Source of the DNA: Rhyzopertha dominica
Taxonomy: Eukaryota; Arthropoda; Insecta; Coleoptera; Bostrichidae
Assembly: GCA_025024175.1 (NCBI GenBank)
Contig: QCXZ01000045.1
Coordinates: 4,466,649-4,530,648 of the forward strand
Reading direction: 5' to 3'
DNA length: 64,000 bases
Shown: piece by piece, positions 1-13,519 of the stretch
How positions within the stretch are numbered: the first letter of the stretch is position 1
How the letters are laid out: every line of letters begins with the position of its first letter
The notes under the pieces: generated by a model
What the model was told of the DNA's origin: nothing
Databases searched by the model: none
Seen by the model: the letters and a program-made list of their open reading frames with translations, nothing else
Translations under genes and position numbers: made by a program

Positions 1-3000
1 GAAGTAGCACAAAGATGGGAAAAATATTTTAGATATACAATCAGGCACAAAGGGTTGATGATAAAGACGAGGTGACAGAACAGCGAGAAGGAACCCGTCC
101 TTTGGTTCGCCTATTTTTTTTCCTTGAAGCAAAATAGGTTATTAAAAAAATCACACGTTTACTCATAAATTACAACTTTTCTCTAGTGTGTCCAGTACAA
201 AAGAAGATAATACCAAATTCTTACTAAAAATAGCTGACGATTAGGTATTGAATAGGTCTTATTTCTAAGTAACTTAGTAGCCTATGACCATTCCCTATCA
301 TTTGAAACCTTATCGAATAACAATTTTCTTCCCATATTACACCTTTTTTCTACTAATATCACATTTGCTTACCTCCATAGACAAATCACACGGAGTTATT
401 AACCCCGTCATTCTCGGAGTATTAGTGTTATTGTTGTTTGCTGTTGCTAAGAGAACGCTATTCAAGTTAGTGATATAAAATACTAGACGCACTATGTATT
501 GGTCAATAAATTTCATTTCAATGAAATAAATTGTCGAACTCGAGGATGAGTTCGCAGCTTTTTACTATAACCAAGAAACGAAGAAAGTATAGAGGGTTGC
601 ATTTGATTTTTTAAATATATTTCATCAAATACAAAATTTTCTTAAATAACGAATCCCTCTGTCAAACAGTTGCAATGAAATATAAATTATTCATGATTAT
701 ATTGAAAACCATAAAATTCACTTTAAGACTAGCCATCATTCGTTGAATTCGCTCAAACCATACTTAAGTTATCGCATTTTGAAGGTTTGAAACTTCTATC
801 CCTCCTGTTGTCGTTGTCATAGCAGCTAGAAAAAAATATTTTCAAATAGAAATTGTTAAGTAAACTTAGATTATAATGAGTTTAGTTTAGACCAACATAT
901 ACAATGGTGCGCAACTTTTTGGAGAAAGAAACGATGCTTTGATTTTAAATAATATCTCTGTGGTCACATTTGTTTAAAAAAATTACACAAGGTTCTTTAA
1001 CTAATTCATAAGATACAGCTGCTGTCCACCCTTAACTGATCACTCTGTATATATAGAGGATAGCAAAATAAGCAGATTTATACTCAGCTTTTAAGTTATT
1101 TTAAGATTAGAAAGTAACGCACCGATGTGTGGAATGATGCGATTTTTTAAAGAAAATAAAACCCTTACATTCAGCAATTTGCTCTGTGAAGGTAGACCTG
1201 AAATTTTACACATATGGATACCGGAAGCCTTCCATGAGCATGTTTTCTTCTGCATGTCCTATGTCTCAAGAGTCTCAAAGTTAGTGAACACTTGCTACAC
1301 AAACGTAAATCAGTTACAACTTAAAATATTTTTAGTTCAGTTGTAACTAAATCGGTATAATTTTAAACATTGTATCGTACGATAAAGCAGCTAGAAAGAA
1401 AATATACAAGAATGGCACACCAGGTACATAAATCTGTAGCTTCCATGGGCCTGATGAAACTTCATTCTCGAAATCTTGGAACGGCCAAAAATTCGTTCCA
1501 ATAGTACAGAAATTACGAAGCAGATACTTTTCTCGCTGTCGAACGACAGTCAATGCAATGAGTTAATGTTCCAAGCGACACGTATGCTGTTACATTATCT
1601 GTTCTATTGAGCTAGGTCATGGCTACGTACGAGACCTCGACAAAGTTAATTGATGACATTGAAAACTCCGATGCACTTGCTAATTTTGAGCGTCACTTCC
1701 AGTTGCTGAATGCACCGCCTGATGAGGTGATATAACATGCAGTCTGACACGAATAATAAAGCAATTGGAGATGTTACGATGCAAGGATTAAGACTGAGAT
1801 GCAAAATCAAATTTTTTGTTCGGCTAGTTGTTTAGAAATAGTGTGGAGTACAACTCTCCCTCACTAAATTAAACTTTGCTTGTTGTTTCCTTCGTTACTT
1901 ATATTACAGAAATATGCCATTTTAAGGAGTAATTTTCTATGACCGTTGAAACACAAAATTGGGAACTACTGTAGAATCAGAAATAAGCCTTGTTCTCGTC
2001 ATTGCAGTATATTTTAATTAATTTTACTATTTTTATTACCATTAATTTACGCACAATAAAAATACATACAATCCAAAAAAGACAAATATCTTATGCTTAC
2101 TAGGTTATTTATTAAAAATGTACGGGTTTGTAGCATCATCTAAAGTACAAAGACAATTATCAGCGTATTTCCTTAACAAAACTGTATGTATGTGTATGTA
2201 GCTCATTTTTTTACCATTATTCTTGAAAGAGCTTTTCATAAATCTCCTAGTATGTTTGCTTTAAATGGTAAGTTGTTTGTCGAATTAAGAAGAAATATTT
2301 CAACATACTTAACGTTCCTGCCTTTTTCAGCATTATTTTTTCACTGTTCAATCGTATTTTGAGGAAGTAGAGGAAATGCTGATAGCAAATATGTTTTGTA
2401 GAGCTGTGTGTCTTCCTAAGTACATAATAAGGTTTACAAGGGATTCAACTATTATTTATGCAACCGATACGATTAAATTGCTAATTTCAAAACACCTTGA
2501 ACAGCATTTTACCAGAGGAATCAGATTTCTTAAGGTAAATGCACCAAGAAAGCAAAGATTCGTTATACGCAAATCCTGTGGTGCGGTAGCACTTGTGTGT
2601 GTATTTTTTATTATTTCGCCGCTGCTCAATAAAATATTGCAAATTGGGGTTTAAAGAGCGTTTTTTAAAATTAGTATGGGCAACTTGCATGAACAACATT
2701 CTCTACAACAAAAAATTACCTAGTTTTAACGTAACCGTTAAACCTCGTTGCCTAGGTTTGTTCATGTAGTACTTATAGTTCTTGTTTAAATGGTAGACAA
2801 CAGTATCAAAAAATGCAGGTATTATGTCTGATATAAAAACATGTCTTTGGCTAAGTTCCAAAGAGTGCAAGACACATAAGTACTCTTTTAATATTGCTGC
2901 TAATATTTCTGGTANATTACGTTACAACTGTTTATTTCTAAGGCTATTGTTACNCAGAATACAATGTAAAGGCGACAGCATTAATGAATTGGCGACATAA

Positions 3001-3475
3001 GTATTTATAATACAATAGAGCTAAAACACCTTTTCAATTTAATTTTACCAATTTCTTCTAAACCAACAAGAACATAATGTTAAGCAGACAAAGACTAAAC
3101 GGTTTATATAAATAAAAATTGAAGCTGCTGTATGTATTAAAATAAATAAGGTAATAAAATTCTGTGTTGGCCAATTTTAGCAAGAGAAAATTATATGACA
3201 TTGTGAAAAATTACTCTGATGGACACTGTAATATTTTGTCATAATATTTCACAGAAAATACTGAGGTTGTTCAGTAGGTAATTTCGTTTTCCTTTATTAA
3301 AACGAAAGACGATTTTCTTATAATGAATAAATATTTTATTGGATTATATATTGTAAATCTTTCTAGTAATAGCATCATTCCACGCTCATAAAATTGTTGC
3401 CCTTTACGGGCAAAAACTGATACAGCTGATTTTATCTTCTCACCGTCTAAAATACTTTGTACAGATAGGAACAAA
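1..3475. other. unassigned AT-rich non-coding stretch
   Basis: I see no recognisable gene or bounded repeat here. Open frames of 60-92 codons occur (for example 284-478 and 2376-2654), but they have no recognisable domain, no flanking splice sites that join to another frame, and codon use that matches the AT-rich background. Single ambiguous bases occur near 2915 and 2954. Confidence 0.5.
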
Positions 3476-3850
3476 TTATAATGAGAAGGTACCAGATCTA
3501 TAGAATATTAAAAATGGATCACATTCTTGACGTTTGAGAAACAAACCACACGCGACGTCGAGCTTTGCGATTGAATCCAGCCGTTTTAAATGCTTATGAA
3601 TGGTGGAATTCCATAAATTTAATCTCCGGTTTGCTTCAAATATTGCCTTGATTGTGTCTTTAACTGGCCTTCCAGAACGTGCTGCATCTTCAACATCAAA
3701 ATTGCCTGATCGAAAAATTTTGCAAACCAGTTTTGTCACTGGCATTCTGTCAATGTTTGTTCTCCATGCCCAACGGATATTTTGTATACCTTTTTGGTAG
3801 TAAGAAACTAAAATATGCCGAAAATACTACCGTTGACTTTCCATATTGGA
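3476..3850 (-). pseudogene. mariner-family transposase fragment (DNA-binding region plus a short catalytic-domain piece)
   Basis: Reading leftwards from about 3850, the frame contains a mariner-type helix-turn-helix end: KIFRSGNFDVEDAARSGRP, matching the family pattern of KFRsGdFdleD followed by SGRP. It continues into a segment like the mariner linker (TIHKHLKRLDSIAKLD) and then into LKRQECDPFL, which resembles LLKRxExDPFL just upstream of the first catalytic aspartate. Family members are about 345 codons long. Here only about 120 codons remain, a stretch of the linker is missing, and the frame is lost after 3520. No terminal inverted repeats were found. It is a dead relic of a cut-and-paste transposon. 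Confidence 0.75.
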
Positions 3851-4308
3851 AGGGTACCAACCAAAAGCTACTGCTTAAAATCAATTAAATTAAAATCAAT
3901 TTCCATAAGCAACCCTTGCTGTACCAGCTGTCAAAATGCGTAACGATTGTGCCTCTTAAGTGTGAAGCTGGTTGTGTAAAATACAATTAAGTCCTGTATT
4001 AGGAAAAAATAAAATTATTTTCCTAACAACAAACAAAATTATACACGTTGATCGAAATTAGGTGTCCACCATTTGCTCCTACCAAAAATGGAAAACTGTT
4101 CAATTAGTAAAATAATATTTATTTTCACCCCCTATTATTATGGAATAATCCAAAAAAGAATTGAGTATCGTATATTTTATTGAGCTTGGGATCCATTTTC
4201 TGGTTCAGTTGTGATGATTAAAATCGTGAAACAAATATAAGTCATTAAAATCAGAAAACAAGTTATGGTTTCACGAAGAATTTCGTGCATTTTAGTTTTG
4301 ATGTGAAA
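3851..4308. other. unassigned stretch between transposon relics
   Basis: AT-rich with no convincing open frame. It may include decayed mariner or MITE flanks, but I see no terminal repeat. Confidence 0.4.
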
Positions 4309-4310
4309 TA

Positions 4311-4673
4311 TACAGGGTTTCTATAAATGATTCATGTAACGCAGGCGGCCTTAATTTCTGAATTCTTTGTGCCGCCTTTTTGTAACTGCTGCCAAGTTAC
4401 AATATGCACGGCGATAGCAGATGAAGGTTGCCGATCAATTTCACACCACAGCTCCGAAATGTGAGCTTTCAAAAGCGTTAATGTTAATTACCCCACAAAG
4501 CACTACAGAATATGTTGAAAATACACACTCCCAGGCGTTTTCTCATATTAAAATATATCAAATAATTAAAAATTTTACAGATGGCAAATAACATACGTCA
4601 CTTTCCTGAGAGGATTTAGTCGATAATTTCCATAAACGCCCTGGATGCATGAATCGTTTATAGAAACCCTGTA
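4311..4673. mobile_element. MITE with tacagggtttctataaa termini (copy 1)
   Basis: A 363-bp non-coding element. It begins tacagggtttctataaatga and ends with the inverted match tcgtttatagaaaccctgta, flanked on both sides by TA. A second, rearranged copy of the same sequence lies at 56406-56647, which confirms that this is a repeat family. The cagggt..accctg ends and the TA target are typical of Tc1/mariner-mobilised MITEs. There is no coding capacity. Confidence 0.85.
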
Positions 4674-4675
4674 TA

Positions 4676-7600
4676 TTTCTTTTATGGATGCCCCGGCATA
4701 TTATGATGTCGTTTAGTAATGCTTCAAATTTAAAACCTATATTATTATGATTTTTTTCTTGGGTAGCATTACCCTATATTACTTTATATATAATACCAAA
4801 AAGCAGCATACTATATAAGGGCTTTCATTAAAAAATATATATTTGACGACAAAGCTCGATTGTTTTTTAGATTATTGCATAATGGTAAGCCTAAAATACT
4901 ACTGCTTCGCTAATTTGAACAATTTTGTATTTTTGATGTTAACAGTGGTGGACTCTTTGATCAACCTGCATCACATCAAAAAGATCCACCTATTGCTGGC
5001 AATCATTTTCAATCCAAAATGAGCCCAACGGAAAACCAGAATCTTCTTGGTTGCGTTCAATAACTCTCGGCATATGAATCGCTTCCCATATTTTTGTTCC
5101 GAAAATAGAATTTCCTAGTCGCCTCGAGTCAACAATCGGGAAGCGATTAGGACCACGAATCTAAAAAAGAGTACCCTACCATTACATTAATTCCGCTGTT
5201 TTTTATTTCAAGAGCGAGCGACGACTCGGAGCAGTACGAAAGGTAAACAATCGCTGTGGCATGGTTTTGGCGTGCGAATTCCTTCAGCATGTTGCATGTT
5301 TGATAGCGGAAAAATGTTTATCCGAACGATTATCCCACATTATGCGCGGGAGCACCTGCATGGATGGCTTTCTTTTTTTTCTGAACTCGTGATGAGTCGA
5401 TTTGTTTGTTTTTTTTAAGTTTGCTAACGGCGTGCTTGTGCGTGGAAAATACAATAACCGCAAACACGAGAAACGAGATTTTGCACGGGCAAAATTCGTC
5501 TGATTAAATCGTAGAAAACAACGGTTGTTTTCTTCAAATTCATATCGGACAGCACCACAAACCACTGCTGATTTTTCCATCCTTTAATAGTTCACAGAAA
5601 TCCTATTTCTATTTGATTTATTACATTGTACCTCCGGCAACCGTTTTCTGTGGAACAGTTCTACATCATTGCGTTATTTGTATGTGTAACTGAACATTTC
5701 GAAAGCCGAGGCCTGTTGTAAAATTCAATTATTTTATTTTTCTTGTGTAATTTTCAAAATGCAACGGAGGTAAAATAAAAAACATTTTTTGAATACATTT
5801 GGTTAGCAGATTATAAATTTTAAGAAATATAATTGATGTATAATTACAATAGTAAAGGGTAGATAATATAAATGGAAAATTATATAAGTGGTATTGTTTT
5901 GACATAACACAAATTGAGAACAATTTTAAATGGTACTATGACTGATATTTTGTGAAACAAATGTAGCACACTCGTTTCTTGTAAGTACATGGGTTCAGGT
6001 TTTTAGGGTGGCTTCACTTGAATTTCTACACCACAGCAAAATTTCGAGAAGCCATTGTGATCTGTAAACACCCGAACTACCTGAAGGTGATCATAGTATT
6101 TCAAGACAAAGTGAGTCTTTTTAATCGCTATGTTACATGTTACATAAAAATCGAAGTAGAGCTACCGCTGCTGTGCGTATTTTTTAATTAGGAATCCATC
6201 TAGAATTAAGTTTCAAATAACATATATTACACAAAATACTTGCAAAGTCTCGGAGTGTACACAAAAAATTCTTTTGAAGTACGTACCGATACTCGAGATA
6301 ATTTTTCGCTTCGATATCAGATATAGCGCTGTTTTATGACGTATTCACGTTTATGGTTTACTTTGCATCATAATACATATTATATCTTTGAAGTGTGGCG
6401 TGATCGTTTGATAATACTTCCTCTTTCTGTTATCTAATTAAACATACACAGTAAAAATATAGTACTCTGAATATACTATAAAGTATCACCTTTGAAATAT
6501 AGTGTAGTGATAAAAGTCTTGGCTACATTGTTAGAGTGATTTTTACTCTAGTGAAATGTAACGTTTGACAATAGATTTGAGTAAAAATATTTTTATTCTA
6601 GAGTAAAAATACTCTCTAATAGCTGACAGTGTGCGATATACCTTATTAGAGCATTAATTAACTTTCAGGATGAGTTCTGCTTACACTCTGTTCTTGAGTG
6701 AAATAATCACTAGTTAGAGTTAATGAACTACATTTAATGGAGGGAGCGGGGTAGGAAGCAAAATAAAATACATATGAATATTATAATATATTTTATTATT
6801 TTAAATTGATTGTTGTGGTCGTAATTATGTAATTATATTATTAATTGACTCAATATTGATTTATTAATTAGGTCTAAACATCCTAATCAACTTAAAAAAT
6901 ATTTATTATGTATCAAAAATAAATAAATACTTAGGTACTTGAACCGGTTTGCGTTATTTGATATGGCTCTTTATAAAGCAGTAAACGAAAGTCAATTACA
7001 TTTAAATAAAATAACATGGTCAGCTCGGAAACTTACACGTTTAACAAGTCTGTTAACTGGATTAAATGTTTGGAAGAAGATTTAGACTATGCCGTAATCG
7101 ACAACTTATTTATCGTTATTCATACATAATGAAGTGCCATTGTGCAAGTATTACTTACCTTTAAAAAGCAATTCCAAAGCACATATAACTCCAAAACCCC
7201 AAACACATTTACGTTCACGTGTATGCCGTACGCCATATAACACGGTAGCAAACAGTGTTGCCAGTTGCCACTCGCACAAATAGGAATTTCGTTAGATTGT
7301 CGCAAGTAATCCGCCAAAATCCGCTAAAATTTTTAGGATAGGGCTGGATAGAGTAATCTATTAATATAAGACGAAATTTATTATTTATTTTGTCATAAAC
7401 AGTTGTTAGGTATCTACACATTATGTTGGGACGTTTAAAATTTGTTTCTCGGACTTATCGTGTTCCTCCTGAACCAATACTTTTATTACATTGAATACAC
7501 AAGCGCCAAAGATACACTACTCGAGCTCTGTTCACTCTTAGCAGAGTTACTTTTACTCTAGATATTTTCATTTGCTCTAGTTCGAGAAAAAAGAGGGTAA

Positions 7601-8300
7601 TTAGTGTAAAAACTACATTTATTTAGAGATATTTTGAGAGAAATCGATATACGAGAGTGAAAAATTGCGTTTCCTCTGCGTTAAAGCAACGTTACTCGGA
7701 CTGTGTATGTATATAGATATAACTTCGATTATAAAGCTGTACTTCAAATTCTGCAACGGAAAGAATAAAACATTAAATGTTACTACGGTCACTCTTCCTA
7801 TCTATGTTATCGATATGTTATACTACACGTTTTTCTGCTTAACATAAGTATTTATAATAATTGTGTTCAGATGCCCTATCCACATCATGTCTTTTTAGTA
7901 TGAGACTGCGCTTCAGATACTACCTAAAAGAGGTACTTAACGATAACAGAATGCCAATTTTAACGAAGCGTCTAAAAAAATCATATAAACTGCTGTTAGA
8001 GTTCGATCTTTCCATTATTACTTCGTTAATTCGTTTGTTTGCAGTTTATTGCCATGACTGAATTTTAAATGACGTTTTGTCTTTAGTTTTAATGAGATTA
8101 ACAAAACTGAAAATTTTTACATCGTCTGATGTTGACGAAAATCTACTACTACTTTACTAGTAAAAGTACTAAAAAGTGATTGAGCTAATCAAGTGGTAAT
8201 CCACACTACTATTGAATAAAATTCTTGTTTATTTATAATTAAATCTTTGTAGTTATCTGAATAAGCAAGATCGGGTCTCGTGTTAATAACGTGCGACGAT
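4676..8300. other. unassigned AT-rich stretch with ACTCTAG/AGAGTAAAA-rich patches
   Basis: I do not recognise a gene here. A minus-strand open frame at 5284-5580 (98 codons, basic) has no recognisable domain. The patches at about 6450-6740 and 7530-7660 are unusually rich in ACTCTAG and GAGTAAAAAT in both orientations, as if they were subterminal repeats of a decayed element of about 1.2 kb. I could not define its ends. Confidence 0.35.
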
Positions 8301-8329
8301 AAATCGCATCGCGTCATCATCGTAAATAG

Positions 8330-8676
8330 TAATTGTTAAAATCGACGGCAGTATCTCAAACGGTAATCCATAGTACTCTGATCGCAGACGCCGTGAATGG
8401 AATGAATCACGCCAATTCTACTTTTTCTGACAAGGTTGCACCCATTGAGACGACGCCGGCTATTGGGTCCAAATTCTTTGCGTGCTCGCCACTTTTTGTT
8501 GGTTTTCGGCACCCAACTATTTCTGCGTATACATAATCATAAATCTGAAGTTGGCCGGGTATTTCTGGGTAAAGGTTCGAAAAACGGCCAGTCACCGTGG
8601 GGAATATTGTAAGGTTGTGACGAACGCTGGTTGGAAAATCTGAAAATACGACTGGAATATCTGGGGTTAAACACAA
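8330..8676 (-). other. unrecognised open frame in a locally GC-richer patch
   Basis: A minus-strand frame at 8407-8676 (89 codons) includes the peptide NLTIFPTVTGRFSNLYPEIP. A neighbouring frame stays open for about 45 further codons towards 8280. The base composition is more balanced than the surroundings and the predicted peptide is not low-complexity, so it could be a decayed transposon or integrated gene piece. I do not recognise a family. No start or splice site stands out, so coding status is unproven. Confidence 0.25.
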
Positions 8677-8699
8677 TAGACCCTAAACTAACCTTATAT

Positions 8700-11600
8700 T
8701 ACGGTTAAGAACATTTCTGGGAAACTGAGTTGTATCGTCTCTGCTTGTAATATCGAATTTTGCTTGTTATAGGATATTAATATTAAGCAATATATACGGA
8801 AGCAGGCAAACATACAGATAAGTTTATCAGATCTTTTAGATGACATTCTATTAAACGTTAAGCAAACTTTATGGTGTATGCATGATTGATGTCCTGAGCA
8901 TTTTAAATATAGACATGTATCACTTTCTTGATACCGCTTATAAGGACCACTGTATCGGAAGAGGACGATCACTTGTCTGTCAAGCAAAACCCTTAACCTA
9001 AAACCTTGCGATTTCAAAACCGTAATTACAGAAAAAATGGTAATATTGATGTTATTTAATGTACCGAGTGGTTTTAAGGTAACTACTCTGAAAACTTCTC
9101 CGTGTTTTCATTTTTATATAAATGCTGCTCAACTGTAAATAAACACCTACCAAACACGTCAACAAATTGGCAATTGTTTAAGCGTTGTCGTTATAGTATA
9201 TACGATCTTAGTATTCGATAGATACCAGATACATTAGCAGTGTTATATTGAAATAAGAGAACTAACATTAGAAACAGAGACGATAAATTATTAATTTTAT
9301 GTTATAAATATTAGAATTCTATATTTTCCTTGACTTCTTGGCTAGGGAAACAACCTTTTTATGATACCAAAAGGTATAAAACAATATACATCAAATAGTT
9401 TCTAACCGTACCTTCAGAGCCTTGTTGCTTATATAATAGACAAACAATTCTAAGCTTTTATGATTTTATTCCCTGATTCATCCTGTAAAGAAAACGCGCA
9501 TTAAACCCGACAGGTGTTGATAAAGGTCGGCCGTTGTAACTGAAATAATGACCAACTGAGACTTGTGAGCAGCACTTCACTTTAGAAGCGTAATGTGGAC
9601 AATTTTAGTTTTTAGATCTTTCACCTGTTTGGTAAATTTTTGATCATTCCATTCGTCTAATGACAATGTGTGTTGTACTTTTAGTTAACTGTTTGGAACT
9701 TCGACTTCTTCTTTTTAATCTACTTTTTCATTAATTGCTTGTGTTTTCGCTCCAACACGTAACTTGAGAATAACGAACACAGTGCCACTCTCCCAAACCT
9801 TGATTAATTAAAAACTTGTTATTAACCACTTCATGCCACTTGAGATTTGATCAAATTTTCTTATAGTCGTATAGAATATTATGTTGTTGAGCTTGACAAG
9901 GCCGAATTAAAAAGAGCTTGAACAACTTGAACTACTTAAGACGCATAGTGCTTTCCGTATGCTGTTTATGCCGTATAATCATTTCTGCATGATCTTCCTG
10001 CATGGACATTTAGCCCTTTCCTTAAAAATAATACCGCAGTATGCTTTTATTAATTAAATTCTATATATTTCTTCATTTTCCTTCTCAGTATTGTACATTT
10101 TGTAATGTTTAGCCTTTTTACGTAATTAGAACTATTGGTGTAACGACTGTGCATATAGGAGCATACGTTGTAAAATTGTTTCAAACGCTTGCCTTTCCGA
10201 AACCAAACCTTATCGCCATAAAAAATTACCAGGGTATAATCTACAGCATGAACATAGGTACTAAATTTGCTCAAAAATCGCAAATGGCTTCAACTACATA
10301 TTACTAAAAAATCTTAAATATTTATTTATTTTTATATGTTAGTCTGTATTAAACTTGTAAGTGCCTGTCCTTTCAACCTTCAATCAGGAGTCTTCCACGC
10401 TTTGTTGTGATTTGGTAATAGACTGGCAGAGCCTTAAACGACACATCATTTGTTGTCAGAGGTTTACTGGATTTTCAAGTTATTACTATTGGAAGTTTGT
10501 ATCTCCTTGAAGCGTTATTAAAAGCCTTGAAAGTTACTCTTGTTTTATTTTGGTCGTGACTTGGAGCTGCAGTGTCTTGCTTAGAAATTTACGTTTCTGA
10601 GCATTTTGAGGCCCTTCTCATCAGTTATAGATTTTTCTACAATAATTATGACCATTGCGGGGAAGTTTGTTAGCCAAAGTTAAATTCAAAGCAGACTTAA
10701 TTGCTTTTCTTGCCATAATTTTACCACTTAGTGCTCTCTTTTTTCGTCTTGTGCGTGTGTTTATTCTGTTTGCCTTGAAGACTGCAGTGCCTTATATTTC
10801 CAATTTTGTATTTTAATCTGAACTTTATTTAACACATCGTGGAATTTGTAGATCAAAAAACTTTTATTTTAGGAGTTTTATAACGTGACGTAGATGTTCG
10901 CTTCTGCTATTTTAAACCATCATTGTAGGTGTTATTTCAGTTTAATTCCTATACCTCGATCTCGTATTTGCGTATTCCAAATTCTTCTGAAGACTGAATA
11001 ATGAAAAGAATGTCTTAGTTATGATCCATAAAAAACTGTCGACTTTATCAGCATTTATATTTACACTACTACAGTCTAGACAAGTGTCGATGCAGATAAT
11101 AAAGTGTCAACAAATAGCAATCAACTGGAGTATTACAAGTTAAACGAAAATAAATAGGTAGTTTAGCATTACACTGAAAGAACGTTGATATTAATCGTTG
11201 TGATTGTGAATAATCCTTTGGGATCGACTATGTAATTAATTTACAAAAAAATGTTGAAAGGCAGCTGTAAAGTCTCTGCAGGACGTTAACTTCATAGCGA
11301 CCTACTTCCTCCACCAGTCAACATATATACACAGCAGGCTTCAGAGGGCCTCAGTCTTCGCCCCGGGCAAAATTGGGCAACCGATGACCGACGTTCCCAA
11401 GGATTTACGTCCTCGTCCATCTGAATTTATTGGAAATGTGGCAGTGATAAAACACAAAATGACGCAATTCTAGGTACGAATTTCGCGGCCGTCTCTTCTT
11501 TCCACTTGATATATCGCCGCGTCTAGACTAGCGATATCTAACGAGCGATGTTGTCCCGCACACTCTTCCGAGAAGGTCGGTGAAACATTAGGCGGCGTAG

Positions 11601-11804
11601 CACCTGTATATACCTTCCACGAGCTTCATTCATAAATTTCAGCGTGTGATATCAGCCGACCGTCTCAGGCGAGGTCTGTCGCCCGCTGATGGGAGTTCCT
11701 GGGGCATGAGTAATCTGAAAGATCTCTAGTCATCCTCTGACCAGAAGAGATTCCAGCAACTTTTATAGTCTCTTCATTCTAATTTCCAATAGGCTAAGTA
11801 AATA
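8700..11804. other. unassigned AT-rich stretch
   Basis: I see no supported gene or bounded repeat. The minus-strand frames at 8694-9017 (107 codons) and 10050-10283 show no domain. The patch at about 11330-11760 is GC-richer than its surroundings and may be a decayed repeat, but nothing in it is recognisable. Confidence 0.4.
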
Positions 11805-11806
11805 TA

Positions 11807-13505
11807 CAGGGTCGCTACAAATTATAGAACGGAACCAGTAGGATATTTCAGGTTCTGTTCAAACGATTCTTCTGAAATTGTGCATGGGCCTATGGGTAAT
11901 TAAAATGCATTTTCCGGAATTTTTTCAACTCCGTGTCAGCTCTCGTTTCCGGTATATGGGCGCAAGTTGCATTTTTTATTTTTTCTTGATATCAAAAATG
12001 TATCACACTTGTACAATTTATTTCTTCTGAGTTGAGAAAAGTGTAAATACAATAATTGAGCCTGACAAAGAACGAAAAGAATGAAAGCAATTTTCTTTAT
12101 CGCTAAAATGGACAAAAAAGCCAGCTGTTACCATTACCAAGTAAAAAAGAAAAATAAGATTCCGTGAAAAATGCTGCATTTTTTCAGATTTACATTACAG
12201 AAGATGCTCAAAATGTTTCCCATTTACTTCCTGGCAGTAATGCAGCCTTCAGTAAAAGTTTTCTAATGTTCTTTGTAGCATATTTGGAGGTAAGTTCCGA
12301 ATTTCTGACCTGATTCGTCCTTTTATATCTTCTGCATTATGTGGCCGATCAGCATAAATACGATTTTTCAGATACCCCCTCCGGGAAAAATCAAGCGGCG
12401 TCAGATCAGGGGAACGTGCTGGGCATTCTATCGCTCCGCGCCTACCAATCCATCTGTCTGGAAATATCGCATTCAAATATCCACGAACGTTGACTGCAAA
12501 ATGGGACGCGCAGCATTTTCACGATTAGGGAACAGGCTAATAAGTTCTGGTATAATGTGTTCGCGCAAGAGCTGTAAATACTTGACCTATATATAATGAT
12601 AATACAACACCAGAAATTCACTTTCTGAGGGTGTTGTGTGTGGACTTGTTCCATCTAATGTGGATTTGTGTCCGACCAATATCTGCAATTATGTCTATTC
12701 ACATTACCATTGAGGCAAAAGGTCGCTTCATCAGAAAACATAATCCAATTTAAAATGTTTTTATCTTCATAATGTTCATAGCAGTTTCGCAAAATGCTAT
12801 CCTTCGATCGAAATCATCTTTGTTCAGTTTTTGTAATAAGTGAATTCTGTTTGGATGAAACTTCTCTTTTTCCAAAATTTTCTGAACAGAACATTTCCTA
12901 ATATGGTGTTGTACGGAACACTTGGGATTCTCTTGCACATCTAGAAGGACAAGCTACTTTCCTCACTCTTAGCAACCTTTGGACGTCCTGGTTTCTGACC
13001 ATTTTTAACACCGCCGGTTTCGTCAAAACGTTGCACTGTTTTAATAACTATTGATCTGGTAATTGGTTCACGATCTTCATGAATTGCATTGTAGAGTGCA
13101 ACTACCTCCGAGTAACTTTGCCTTCTATCTCCATAACCAATCATGATCAAAATTTAGATGCGATCATGTTCAGTTAACTGAGACATGGTGATTGCAAACA
13201 ACAAAGTGAATGAAAATTATCACCAGTCGCGAGGAAAATGGAGAAACCTGTAGTTTTTCTTCTTACTTAGAGATAACGAAGTTTTTTGCAAGACCCAAGT
13301 GTGTTATCATACTTTTCTAAACTAAAAGTAACAAATTATACAAGTGTGATACATTTTTGAAATCAGGAAAAAATTTGACTCCCCTTCAAATTTAACAAAA
13401 AATGCAACTTGCGCCCATATCTCGGAAACGAGAGAAATGAATTTAATTATCCATGGGCCCATGCACAATTTCAGATAAATGGGTCGAACAGAACCTGAAA
13501 TATTT
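11807..13505 (-). mobile_element. long-TIR Tc1/mariner-superfamily element
   Basis: The left end reads cagggtcgctacaaattata after a TA. About 230 bp of the left end is repeated inverted at about 13310-13505, with shared blocks such as gcaacttgcgcccatat, caagtgtgatacattttt and cagaacctgaaatat. A broken transposase lies between them on the minus strand. The right inverted repeat stops matching at about 13503, so its last ~50 bp are lost or replaced where a SINE begins. At about 1.7 kb it is near full length for a single-gene element with long inverted repeats. Confidence 0.85.
12249..13150 (-). pseudogene. Tc1/mariner-superfamily transposase, broken into several frames
   Basis: Four blocks follow in order on the minus strand. 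13150-12941 is the N-terminal helix-turn-helix, with the family-like pattern RSIVIKTVQRFDETG followed by GRP. 12938-12750 is a second DNA-binding domain (HHIRKCSVQKILEKEKFHPN..IHLLQKLNKDD..RRIAFCE). 12654-12442 is a degraded catalytic core beginning HPQKVNFW. 12476-12249 is the C-terminal catalytic block IECPARSPDLTPLDF followed by GYLKNRIYADRP, which retains the SPDLTPLDF aspartates. In the usual family order these would form one protein of about 330-350 residues. Frameshifts between blocks and loss of the central aspartate context make it a pseudogene. It lies inside the long inverted repeats at 11807-13505. Confidence 0.8.
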
Positions 13506-13519
13506 GTACTTGGAAGCTA

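Noticed and set aside
5284..5580. 98-codon minus frame in a more balanced region
   Set aside because: No family recognised and no exon borders. The basic, low-information C-terminal half comes from an A-rich tract.
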